Source: Halicephalobus mephisto (lineage: Eukaryota > Nematoda > Chromadorea > Rhabditida > Panagrolaimidae). Taken from it: a stretch of 64,000 nucleotides of DNA. The notes beneath the pieces were generated by a model. That model was not told where the DNA came from. It saw only the letters and a list, made by a program, of their open reading frames with translations, and did not search any database. Location: NCBI GenBank assembly GCA_009193035.1, contig SWDT01000063.1, forward strand, positions 124,001-188,000. Reading direction: 5' to 3'. Position numbers and translations under genes: made by a program. Positions 1 to 10,921 of the stretch are shown in pieces (position 1 is the first letter of the stretch; every line of letters starts with the position of its first letter).

Positions 1-98
1 TAGTACTCGACCGATTTAATGGCTATCCACAACAAGCTAGCTTGCGTGGCGGGAAGCTTTCTTGAGACACTTTTAAGCGACGAGTTTCTTCTTTCCAG

Positions 99-275
99 AG
101 TTTCTGGAATTTCGGAAAATCTGTCCTCACTGACAAATTGAAGCAAAAATTGAAGGAAATTGAATCAAGCATTCTGAAGATGAACTACATTGTGGAAGAC
201 TGTCCATGCATGCATTACGGTTGTAATAACGTTTATTGTTGTTTTATTGGTCTTTTTTGGACGACAGAATACTAA
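99..275 (+). CDS. 3'-terminal exon of an unidentified gene (partial)
   Basis: A strong acceptor (pyrimidine tract ending TTTCCAG at 92-98) opens a frame of 58 residues that starts SFWNFGKSVL and ends at the stop at 273-275. An AATAAA signal follows at 286-291, only 11 bases after the stop, as is common for compact nematode 3' ends. The middle is a short charged helix-like stretch (KLKQKLKEIE) and the C-terminus is rich in Cys and aromatic residues (MHYGCNNVYCCF). The upstream exons lie outside the window. I do not recognise the family. The exon call rests on the acceptor, the open frame and the poly(A) signal together. Confidence 0.4.
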   Translation, partial: SFWNFGKSVLTDKLKQKLKEIESSILKMNYIVEDCPCMHYGCNNVYCCFIGLFWTTEY

Positions 276-487
276 ATTTCATTTCAATAAAATGTTCAAA
301 TTGTCCTTTTAGTGACCGTCAGAATTTTGTCAGTGATTTTCTATAACCTTGTTTGCGTGTCTAAAATCGATTTGAGGATTTTTGAATTCTTAAACATCCA
401 AATCCAAATCTGGCAAAAACCATTATCGACTTAGTTTTACTGTATTTCCCATTGTTAGTTCACTCCAAATAAACGCTGTGTACCGTC

Positions 488-830
488 AACAAAGACATGC
501 TTTGAGTCGAAAAACAATAGGATGAAGCTGCCAAAATCGGTTGTCATGGATAATCCTCCAGCCAGCTTGTCGGACGAAAAGGAACATTTTTCCCATTGAT
601 GACCGATCTGCAACAATACAATTACAGATGAGAGTTGCTAGAAGCAGTGAGAAAATTAGACTCGCAGAAGCAAAAGGTGTCCTCTTCAATGTCGATATCC
701 GCGAATTTGGGAACTCGTCCATATGGCTCAAGTGGCCTGGAAGCGAATTCTCGAAACAATTGCTTTGTGAAAATGAAAGTTATGAAGAAACGGCCCTGGG
801 TATCCATAACCGAGGGCCCGCCGTTGACTA
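488..830 (+). pseudogene. Frame-broken intron-less coding remnant
   Basis: Coding-like sequence continues through more than one frame with no intron signals. One frame (ATG at 522, stop at 597-599) reads MKLPKSVVMDNPPASLSDE and so on. A second frame starts at an overlapping ATG at 599, has a TGA at 629-631 after MTDLQQYNYR, then stays open as ELLEAVRKLDSQKQKVSSS through at least 830. The composition is hydrophilic and higher in G+C than the flanks. A frameshift plus an internal stop in an intron-less stretch suggests a processed or decaying copy of a gene that I do not recognise. A third frame is also open from 541 to 831, so the reading is uncertain. Confidence 0.33.
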
Positions 831-831
831 A

Positions 832-3800
832 ACTATGTATGCAAGTTGTGCATTATTTACTACAGATCGTTTTTTACATATCGGTGTGCAAGTATAATCA
901 ATTTCATTCATTCCAAGCTTTTGATTAACCAGGAAGTAACCTGATTCAGTTTAGAATTTCGAAATGAATTATACATAATCTCAAAGCTCTTAAAATGAGC
1001 ATCTAGAATCTGTAGCTAGTTTTTGGTGAATGTTCTTCCGAAACAAAAAAGTAGAATAAATATATGAAATTTCATATGTGAAAAAACAAGCGAATTCGCT
1101 TACATGGTTAGCGAACTTTCGATATAGTGTATTAAAAGTGTTTTCTACGTTAATTTAAGTGTCTTTTTTGTAATTAAATGTATGTTTGCTATTGATTACA
1201 AATATTTAATTAGTTCTTTGAAAGAATTACCAAAACACGGAAAAATGAATTTGTTTATTATTGACGAGTTCATATTGGATTTTATTAAAGATTTCAACTT
1301 CTACTTTCATCAATTGTGGTAATTCTTTTTTGTAATTTGATGTATTTTCTTTACTTATTGCAAATATTTAATCGATTTTCGAAAAAATTACTAAAAAAAA
1401 TTTGTATTTATGAATCTTGTATACTATCTCGTTTCAAAATATTGCACAAACTCGAATTACAGACTCTGAACATCCATTTCAAGATGCTATAAACCTCATT
1501 TCAAAACATTAATTTTTATAAAGTTACTTCCTTTGTGAATTCGATATAGTAAGGATATGACTCAATTTGACTTTATTAAAATGCATTATTCCGATCCTCG
1601 AACAGACTTGTGTCCAAAAATAATTTTATTAAAAGTTGGCCATTGACACGCGTTAGAACGGAGTCTCGATTCTCGAAGTTGACAAGCATATGTTTGATGA
1701 GGCCAAAGAAACCGACACTTGCGCAACCATCTTGTTTTCTAAAATATCGGTAGTTTGGCCTTGTTGACCGCTACGGTCATTAATCGCTGGCCCGAATCTT
1801 TCCGGAGTACTGACAGCAGCAACAATTGCGACCGGATGAAATGGTTAAATGAAGATGAGAGTCATTAAACATGCGGAAAACATTTATCCATCAATTTCTT
1901 CTTTTTCGAGAATGCCATGATCGCTCCGATCAAAGCGGCATTCGAAAACAAATCCAAGAAGTTAATTACGATGATTTCTTATGAGAAAATACAAACAAGG
2001 TTACTGGGGTTGGAAATCGTTGGCAAACAAAAAGGACTAAGACATTTAATCCCCGGAATCCGATAACAAACTACCGTCTGGCTTTTCAATTTTCGAGCAG
2101 GTGCTAATCTGGCCCACCTTTGGCGCGAAAATCAGACGAGTCAAATAGGAACGAAATAGACTTTATTCCAATTGACTTTAGAGCCCAACCAATTTTGTAG
2201 TCAAAGAGTAAAATGGAACATTCTTCGTGTTAGGACCATTTCAGAGATTCCATCTGGAGATGCAATTAAAAGCATGTATCTGTGAAGATCGAGTACTTTG
2301 ACGAACAAGAATTACCAAGTTGTTCAAGTTGAGCGAAACATTGTAGAAGAGATAGTAGTAATGAGTTACTGCATAAATGAAAGTTCATTTCGTAATTTGT
2401 CTATTGATATATACTGCATGAATTTCACACTTTTCTATGATACGTGTGGTATCAAATTTGCCTTTATGATAATATAATCCATATATTATTGCTTATGATT
2501 ATGTATAATAATAATATTATTTTTCCAAAGCTCAAAAAAATGCATAAAATTTTTACAGGGATGATTTGGTATTACGCACAAAATATCTTAACTTTTGAAA
2601 CATGGTAAAAAACGCAAATATTACTGGGTTTTTCTTAATAAAGATGTCACGTATTTGCTGTATTTTCTACGACGAGCAATTTATGATTTTTTATGCATAT
2701 ATTGTATTATTTGTATTTCTTATGATCTTAAAAAAGTTATGCTTGTAATCGTGTAGAGGAGTCTAAGAAATAATTTAGGATATATTCAAGCGAAAATCAG
2801 GAGTACAGAATCTTAAAAACTGAAATCTGGAAAACTTCCAAAAAATGAGTTATATTAAACATTGAAAATTTTATTAAAAGATTTCAACTTAAAGATTTAC
2901 GTAAAAAGTACAAAAAATAAAAAATTGTGTCCTAAGATTAATAAATTTTAAGTCAAACATGTCGAAAGTTTTAAAAAATGATTTTTACGGTAGGTTCCCA
3001 CAAGTCTTATGGAGAAATCTAATGTGCGCAATTTTTTCGTTCGAATTCAAGTCCTAGCTACTTTTTCTTTTCAGTGGCTTACAAATATCAACTTGACAAA
3101 GAAAATCACGCATACTAAATTTCGTTTCGGGAAGTACGGAAACGGTCCAACAAACGAGTTGAATTGAGAAATGTTTGACTTATAATTTGTCTGCTTAATT
3201 ATAAATTTTTTAAAGTATTTTTTAGGGTGGAGGTTTTTTATATTATTTTTCGCTACTTATAAACCTACTTTCCGAGATTTTAATTTCAAATTTTCATAGT
3301 TTAGTATATGCATTTTTGTTTGAATTTATTTTGAAATATTTCTTAGACTTCTCCACACGATTATACATATAATACTTTTCTGCACGGAGATCTGCCAGTA
3401 ACAATCCTAGCGATTTGTAGATTTCGAAATGTTAAATTTAATAATATATAACATTACGGGATTTAGTTGTGTTTTATGTGTGGAAAATTACTATGGAAAT
3501 TTCTCCAGAATTGGGCACGTAAAATGCTCATAACTTAATTTATAATAGACTTGGGGAGACATTAGTATATGCATTATAAAACTCATGTAAATCTCCATCG
3601 AATGATATACTAGTCATGTCTTTCGGTTATTCTTAAAGAAAGATATGCTAGGTTGCTATATGCCCCCACATTGTTTGTATTAAAAAGTATTTACTTAGTA
3701 CAGTATTTAAAACCCGAGTACTGAATAAAGTTATTAGCCAATGTCGATTGTATAACCTTATGACACTAGGCTGGTATTTTTTTCATTTTATTTTTAAGAA

Positions 3801-4802
3801 GGAAATTATTCAATAAGTCAAAAAACAGTGTAATTTTTTGTACAGAGTTACATTTAATATATTTATTTTTGCTACTTTATAAATATATTTGCAGATCATT
3901 AACAACAGAAAAAGATCAGAAGTTAGGAAATATTGAAAATTCAAGTTTTGACTAAAGGATGAACAACAACGAAATTAAAAAAAACAAAACGACTTAAAAA
4001 TGTACTTTTTCAGCCACCGTTTAGTAGTAGGAGACGAAAGTTGTAGAATAAACTTAAGAATCCGAATGATTAATAAAATTAAAAATAAAAATATTAGACA
4101 GAAGAAATCGCATGAGAATGATAAATTTGGATTTATATATACTAAATAAATATATCGTTTCATAATTTTGAAGTCATGTAATTATTTAGTAAATTGACAT
4201 AAACGTGAAGTTGATAAGTGAACAAATGATTTTTGTGGCACTGTTTATTCTACAAACAACATTGAACGAAATTTTCGACTTTAATTCAAACAAATGAGTT
4301 TTATTTATTATAAATATCCAAAATACAACAGAAATAAAAGTTGAAACAAATAATTTTATAATTTTATTCTATTAAAGTGCTCAATTTTTGCAAACAACCG
4401 TTGAATGAAAAACAGTTGATTTTTCTGCAAATAATGCTTAAAAGACAATTAGATTCATGATTTTAAAATGGAAATTACACATTATTCATATTAGGATCAT
4501 CATTCGAAACGTCTTCAGATGATAAAACTAAAAGAAAAATTCGGTGAAAATCCGTTGGTCTCACTAAGAATAATATTTAAAATACTTTTGACCAATTTAT
4601 GATGAAATAGTAAACGTTAAATATTTTTTAATCGGCGCCATAACTTGAAATATATTTTCAAAAAATAAATATCAGAAAAAGTACAGAATAAAAAATTCCC
4701 GATCTCATCACAAAAGTCGTGTGATTCATTTTTCAGTTATTAATTCGATTAATGGTTTAAAAAAATTAAAAATATGTTTTTTAGTTTTTGATTTTTAGAT
4801 AA
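832..4802. other. A+T-rich intergenic DNA, no supportable gene
   Basis: Almost 4 kb without a convincing exon on either strand. The stretch from about 1640 to 2340 is richer in G+C than the rest and may hold a decayed coding sequence, but its frames are broken by many stops and I could not identify it. The rest is A/T runs and short degenerate repeats. On the minus strand this is where the missing C-terminal half of the neighbouring acyl-CoA synthetase gene would be expected; I found no trace of its conserved motifs. Confidence 0.6.
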
Positions 4803-6650
4803 TTAATAAACAATTGGTATGTGTTTTGTATTAGGAAAAGTCGTAGCAATCCATTTAGCGGCGATTTCGCTGTCTTCTTTGTTAGTAAGTACGGTAAAAA
4901 TTACTTTCAAAGTCCAGGAATTTGAATTTCTTAAATCGACTTTTTGTTCCATCAGAATTCGGATAGAATCAATGTTCAGCAGGAGTTTGGCGACTTTGTA
5001 CTTTGTGATGATATTCCAGAATCGACTGGGATTCGGATAATCAAGTTTCCCTTCGAACTAAAAAATCGGGATTTATTTCTATTCATTCACAGTCCTTACC
5101 AATAACAGAGAAGAAGAAGAATGCGGAATTGCGAACAGAGAAGTGATGAAAATCAGATTATCAGCATCCAGCAAAGGCCAGATCGTTCCGCAAGGCTCCC
5201 CAAATCCTTCTTTCAAAACCGCTGCCAATAAAGCTATCTGGCTAGTTGTGTAAGATCTAACGACCAAAATACCTTCTCTGAAATGACAGTATCATTTTAC
5301 GTTACTATAAAAAATAAAAACTGATATTTTTAGGGAATGGTCTTGAGATGAATTTCTGGAGTTTTTTAAAAACTTCGAAATTTGAATTTTCAGATAATTC
5401 CAAATTCCCATGAGATTCTACGAATATATAGAACTTTAAAAAATTCCAAAGGATTCTGCTGAATTCAGGAAGGTTTTGAAAGAATCTAGAAACTTCTATG
5501 AAAATTTCGAAAGCTTATAAGAAGTTCTAGAATTCATCAAGAACTTCCACAGGATTCTGAGAAGCTTCAAAATCTTCTTTAAAGTTCTAAAACCTTTCAG
5601 AAACTTCGAGAGAATATAAAGTTGGAAGAATAAAAATCAACCTTTTTCTGATGATTTTTATCATGAGGTCTTCTGTGTCCATCAGTACAGCTTGACAGTT
5701 TTCATCTGATCCAGAGATCAGTTTCGACCATTGGAATTCCTTATCTGAATTAAAAGGGATGTCGACTCCGTAGATCGGTCGTTTTCCAGGGGCTCTATTT
5801 TCCTCCAGAATGGGAGGTAGAGCAGGATCAGGAGAACCATGACGGATCACGACGATTATGGGTGAATTTTCTGCTTCTTTTTTGTACATAGCCAAAGCAG
5901 AATCCAAATTTGCTTTGATGTTGATAATTTTCGATCCATGCCAAAAACAATCAGCAGTAATGATGGCTTTCGGATTAGCTAACACAAGGGCTTTAGCTAT
6001 GTCTTCAACGTTTTCGGTTTCTGCATTCTGGAATTTTAAAAATTAAAAATTTTAATTTAATTTTAAAATTACAAATAAACTAAACACTGCACCGATCCTG
6101 ATAGTCGCCATCAGGATAATCGGGATCTGGACGATGAATGGACAAAAAACAAAAACCGAATCTCCTCGAGAAATTCCGAGTTTTTTCAACACATTTGCGA
6201 CTTTATTCATCAAGATTCCTTCGCTTTCCACAGTAACCACCATCGAGTCGTCTTCTGTAGAAGTACAGTAATTTCCTTCCCAATAAATTGAACGTTTTCC
6301 TGGGTCTGTTTTGACATATCTGTCCACGTACTCGAGTGAAAGATTTAATTTGTAGTTACCATTCTGAAAAATTAAAACATAAAAAATTTTAATTTTTTCA
6401 ATACTTTTAAAACAGGAACGCCGAATTTGTCCAGATTGAATGAAAAATTTCCTTCTCCGTACCAGTCATAGCTTTTGAAACAATTTATCCACAGGGCATG
6501 ATTGGCTTTGCCATTGCTCATTTCCATTAGGAGTTTTCTGTATTCTTTTGGAGCATCAGGTTCTGAAGAAACACTGTCATTTGACTTCATGCTTCCACTC
6601 GGAGAAAGTGCATTTAGGACCTTTGCCGGAGCCGAAACGAATTTATCCAT
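4803..6650 (-). CDS. Truncated acetyl-CoA synthetase-like protein, probable pseudoenzyme
   Basis: Five exons join in frame: 6650-6405, 6363-6073, 6027-5642, 5277-5100 and 5057-4803, giving about 451 residues. The family (acetyl/propionyl-CoA synthetase, ANL superfamily) adenylates a carboxylate and transfers it to CoA; usual length is 650-700. Visible homology: the N-terminal segment, then IYWEGNY, the RIGAVFSLF segment, KAIITADCFWHGSKII, and in the last exon FEGKLDYPNPSRFWNII. At the expected ATP-binding P-loop (SGTTGKPKG type) the joined exons read DLMIKIIRKREGILVV, with no Gly/Ser/Thr loop. The protein stops at KHIPIVY, where the family continues PIVDTYWQTE, so the adenylate motif and the C-terminal domain with its catalytic Lys are missing. 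All four introns have good GT-AG ends and no internal stops occur. It is either a recently truncated gene or a retained non-catalytic paralogue. Confidence 0.8.
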
Positions 6651-7592
6651 CGAAAAAATTTAAAACAATAAAAATATAAATTCCACCAAAACAAATTTAA
6701 CAATGGTTTCTTGGATTGTTTATCAAAATTTTTCTGTTCTCTTCACTACTAACCAAATAATCCCACTTATCCACTTTTGTAAGAAAAACCAAAAAGAATA
6801 ACTAATTATCGTCACAAAATCGAACCATTTTTTAGATATTTTCAGACAAGTGTCATAATCGAACAAAAAGTAATATTTTTAAAACCTTCAAATTTCTGTA
6901 TAAAAAATAAAAATAGAAAAAAGTTAATTTTGCAATTTTAATTTTTTTAAATAAATCTAAAATTTGAAGAATTTACATCGAAATAATTTCATAATAACAC
7001 TAAATTGGTTTTTTTACAATATGCTTTTTTTAGAATTTTAAAATTTTCGCGAAAAACGAGCAAAATTCGTAAAAATGGAAAAAACGATAAATCAGGGAAT
7101 CCGTTACAGGAATCAACTCATTTTTTTTCTTATTTTTGTTACCTAATTTCTGAATATTTTCAAAAATTTCTATTAAAAAATTTCGTAAAAATTTATTGAC
7201 AAATTTAGTAACAATATGAATTTTTGAATAAAATTTAAAAAATAATTTTGATCATTTTACTTTGAAATTAATTTACTTTTTTTATTTTTTTCTAACAAGA
7301 CCAGAATTTATAAAAATTTAAAATTTAAGTGAAATTTGTTTTGAATATTCATCCAGAAAAATTAGAATTTTTGTATTTGAATTTATAGAATTTATAAAAA
7401 TTTCGAAATTAAAATTTATTCCGCAGTTTGCCCGCAACATTCGGACAGATGAACTTATCCAATTATCGGATATAGATTCAATTCGATTTTGACTTTTTTA
7501 TTGACCTCAGCACAACTTTAAAAATTCCAAAAATTTGCATCAAAAAAATTCAAAAATAATATTATTCATTTTTAATTTTTAAAATAATGTGA
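6651..7592. other. A+T-rich spacer upstream of the synthetase-like gene
   Basis: Very A+T-rich DNA, with long A and T runs and no credible exon on either strand. It should contain the minus-strand promoter of the synthetase-like gene, but I see no distinctive element. An AATAAA on the minus strand (7593-7598) marks the far edge and belongs to the next feature. Confidence 0.5.
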
Positions 7593-7606
7593 TTTATTTT
7601 TTCGAA

Positions 7607-7849
7607 TTAAATAAAGCCCGATCTTTGTTTTAAAGTTAATCCGTATGATTGATTTTTTGCAAATGAGAAGACAATGGCATGTAATTGAAAGAATTGAAGA
7701 TTAAAGTCTACTAAATCAAACTCGATCAGTCCGACGGAATCTTCCTTCCCGATGATGACCTGGATTTCCGTAGAACCAACGTGATTAAACTGTCTCGCGC
7801 TCACAGGATTCAATTTAAAAGATGTACGAGTTAACCGATAATAAGGCTA
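7607..7849 (-). CDS. Orphan terminal exon of an unidentified gene
   Basis: An 80-codon open frame runs from a possible acceptor (TTATAG, complement of 7848-7853) to a stop at 7609-7607. It reads PYYRLTRTSFKLNPVSARQF at its start and ends KQRSGFI. A minus-strand AATAAA lies at 7598-7593, nine bases past the stop. No in-frame ATG occurs near the 5' end, so this is not a complete single-exon gene. Any upstream exon would have to overlap glf-1, which starts at 7908 on the other strand. Codon use looks like real coding sequence, and the protein alternates charged and hydrophobic segments without a recognisable domain. It may be a gene fragment stranded by rearrangement, or the last exon of a gene nested over glf-1. 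Confidence 0.4.
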
Positions 7850-7907
7850 TAAATGAGCTATCTGGATTTTTTTATTTATTTGTTAAATAAACGGATAATT
7901 TTTAGAA

Positions 7908-9726
7908 ATGAAAATCGTCGTGGTGGGAGCTGCTCCAACGGCTCTGGGTCTGGCTTACAGAATCAACGAATTGAAGAATGAACAGCCCGATGAAGTGAAA
8001 GATGTGGAGTTATTGATGCTGGAACGAGAGTCTTTCCCCGGGGGATTATCGTGTACGGTAACTGATGAGAAGGGGTTCCTCTGGGATATGGGGGGTCATA
8101 TCACTTTCAACCACAACTTCCCCTACTACGAGAAGGCCACAAAGTGGGCAGTTGACGAATGGAACTCGCTCCAACGACAGTGTCTGGTCGATATGAACAT
8201 CCTCTTCAACGAGGAAGGGATTCATCTGGTACCGTATCCGGCTCAATTCGCCGTTCCACTTTTTCCAGATAAAATCAAACAAAGTGCTCTCGTGGATCTG
8301 AAAGAAAGATATGATCATGTTTGTTTTTGATTATTTAAGTCCTTCTGAAAAGTTATCTTTAGCCAATAGAGACCCGTCCGGAAAATTTCCAAGAATGGAT
8401 TCTTCAACATTTCGGTCCTACAATTCTGGATTCATTCTTCACTCCTTACACTCGCAAAGTCTGGACCGTGGATACAGCCAAGATGTCTTCCAACTGGGTC
8501 GGTACCAGAGTCGCCAAACTGCCGCAGGAAAAATTGGAATCTCTCTGTGCCATGAACACTGAGGAACTTGCTGTAAGTTCATCCTACTGTAACACTGTAG
8601 AAATTATGAATAGGTGTTAGTACGAAATTATTTGAATACAAACTTGAAATTTTTTTCGAAATTTTAGAATTTTAAATTTCATATTTTAGTTCTAAGTTGT
8701 TTTGGGATTCTGGAAAGTTTTGAAAATCTTCATAAGATCCTGGAAGACTTCTGAATCTTCTATTGAATTCTGCAAATTTCTGTGGAATTATATAAAGTTT
8801 CAAAAATTCCAACAATATTTCAAAAAATCCCAGAAAATTTTCAGATTTCAGAATTTTTTAACTAATTTCTGCAAATTTTAATTATAGTATATTTATAAAA
8901 TTAATTTTCACCTTTTCAGAAAGCAGATTTTGGTTGGGGTCCAAATGCTTATTTTACTTTCCCCAAATACGGAGGTACCGGTGCTGTTTGGAAGAATATG
9001 GCCAACAAGCTCCCGAAAGAATGGTTCCAGTACAACTCTCAAGTGACTTCTGTGGACGTGAAGACGAAACAACTCATATATGTCGATAAGAATGACGGAA
9101 ACATGGAAAAAGTAGTCAATTATGACGTGCTTGTGAATACTTCGCCCATCGATAAGCTTGTTCAGGAAACAAAGATCTGTCGCGAACTCAACATTCTTCA
9201 CAACAAGGTCTTCATCGTCGGAGTTGGATTGGAGCTTCCGATGCCTGAATTTTGTGAAAAATATACTTGGCTGTACTTCCCTGACCCAAATGTGCCTTTT
9301 TATCGAGTGACATTCTTGTCTCGTTACGGCGAAGTGACTCCAGACAGCACCAAATACTGGTCTGTCATGTGTGAATGTGCCAGAACTGTAGATGATCCAG
9401 TAACCGAAGAACAAATCAGAGAAATGGCTATTGAAGGTCTTATAACGAAATCTATCATCAAAAAAGAGCAAATTGTATCTGTTTACTCCACAACTCTGCC
9501 TTACGGATATCCGATCCCCAGTGTGGAGAGAGATTCCGAACTTGCCCGAGCTCATGAAGTTCTCGAATCCCACGATATCTACAGTAGAGGACGTTTCGGA
9601 GGATGGAAGTACGAAGCCTCGAATCAGGACCACTGCTTCATCCAAGGAAAGGAACTCGCTGATCGACTTCTATTAGGTGAACCCGAAAAACTCTACAAAA
9701 CTGGCCTCGCCGACAAACGGGGTTAA
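7908..9726 (+). CDS. glf-1: UDP-galactopyranose mutase
   Basis: Three exons (7908-8318, 8363-8572, 8920-9726) encode 475 residues, close to the full length of nematode GLF-1. The flavoenzyme interconverts UDP-galactopyranose and UDP-galactofuranose through reduced FAD, supplying galactofuranose for surface glycoconjugates in the cytosol-to-secretory route. The N-terminus MKIVVVGAAPTALGLAYR is the dinucleotide-binding strand-loop-helix in its eukaryotic variant. The conserved flavin/substrate segment GFLWDMGGHITFNHNFPYY follows, then LVPYPAQF, KVWTVDTAKMSSNWVG, FGWGPNAYFTFPKYGG, and near the C-terminus SRGRFGGWKYEASNQDHCF. The first intron is only 44 bases and is read through as an early stop if not removed. 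All expected blocks are present, so the enzyme should be active. The start is the first ATG of the flavin-binding fold. Confidence 0.95.
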
Positions 9727-9840
9727 AGTCTTTCAAATTCAGCTTTTTTTTTTATCAATTACAGTACTATCTGCCAAATATAGAAGTATGAAAAAAATCA
9801 AATTTTGGCCATTAATATAATGGAGCATTGAAAATCAGTT

Positions 9841-10552
9841 TTAATAGTGATTATAAAAATCGAATTCATCGTCCGGATTTCCTGTTTCTTCGGGGTCGTT
9901 GATGTTCGAGTTGGAGTTACTGGAGAGGCGTTCGACTGCAGATGGTCGGTTTCTGTGGCTACTTCCGGCACGAGATACTCTCTTCATTCGAGAAACTAAA
10001 AATTCACATAAAAAATAAGTCCATCTTCAAAAAACTAACTCGGTCCGGATTCTGGAACTTTCGTTAGGTCTTCTCCTTCAATGTGTTCTGTTCCACTCTC
10101 TTCGGTGTCTGTTTCGATTACGGCTTCTTCTGGAGCACTTACTGTTCCTTCTTCGATGTGACGTTTCTTTTTAGTAGCTTCATTGACGTCATCACCGTGA
10201 GCAACAGCTTCGGCGTTTTCTTCGACGACGCTGGCGAAGGTCGTAGTTTCATCGTTTCGTCTTCTGCGGACCGGGAAGACCGGACTTTCAGTAACTGGAG
10301 TTGAAACTTCAGTACTTCTCTTCTTTCTGAAGTCATGTACAGTACTCCCAGGAAGTACGGTAGCGACTGTTTCGATGTCCTTCTTTCTTCTTTGAAGAGA
10401 AGCTGTGACCGAAGATCCTTTTTCTGACAACGTAGTTTCTCCTTCGTTTGCTACAATTACAAACTAGTATCGAAAATGAAACTACAGTACTTACCATGAA
10501 CACAAACAAAGAAAAGAGAAACAAAGAATCCGAGAAAAATGAATTTTTGCAT
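9841..10552 (-). CDS. Small secreted protein with multiple basic cleavage-like sites
   Basis: Three exons (10552-10495, 10450-10040, 9995-9841) encode 207 residues. The first exon is a signal peptide, MQKFIFLGFFVSLFFVCVH, ending at an Ala-like cleavage site. The mature part is hydrophilic, rich in Glu, Thr and Ser, with no Cys. Clusters of basic residues punctuate it: LQRRKK, FRKKRSTE, VRRRRNDE, TKKKRHIEE and MKRVSRAG, matching the proprotein-convertase pattern (R/K-X-R/K-R). The pieces between them differ in sequence, so it is not a classic repeat-type neuropeptide precursor, and I do not recognise the family. It lies convergent with glf-1, about 115 bases from its stop. It could be a processed secreted proprotein, a cuticle or epidermal protein, or simply a basic disordered protein. 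Confidence 0.72.
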
Positions 10553-10921
10553 TTTTTTCGGATTTGGAAAAATACCGATGACCTTATAGAATTTTGACGT
10601 GGACTGAATTTTCGGAAATCCAACTACTAGAATAAAAATAAGTTTGAAAAGATCGATTGCTTCCACCAAATTACACAATAACAGGATAATTGTCAATGTT
10701 GTGCAATTTTGGACCCGAACAAGATCCACCTCTGTGATCCAGAAATTTCGTAAAATCCTGAATGTCAAAGAGCACCAGTCATACTGAATTTATGAAAAAA
10801 ACCATCGGACCATTTCCTGAGACCTTTTTATCCCAATTATGAACGTTTATTTTGAATCCAGATTAATAACCAAAAAAAGACCAAATAAAGTCCAAAAAAT
10901 CATCGGCATCCTCGGTTAATT

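Noticed and set aside
1640..2340. Decayed transposase or gene in a G+C-richer patch
   Set aside because: Many stops in all frames and no recognisable motif; mentioned only as a composition change.
8908..9645. Long minus-strand open frame of 245 codons
   Set aside because: It is the antisense shadow of the third glf-1 exon.
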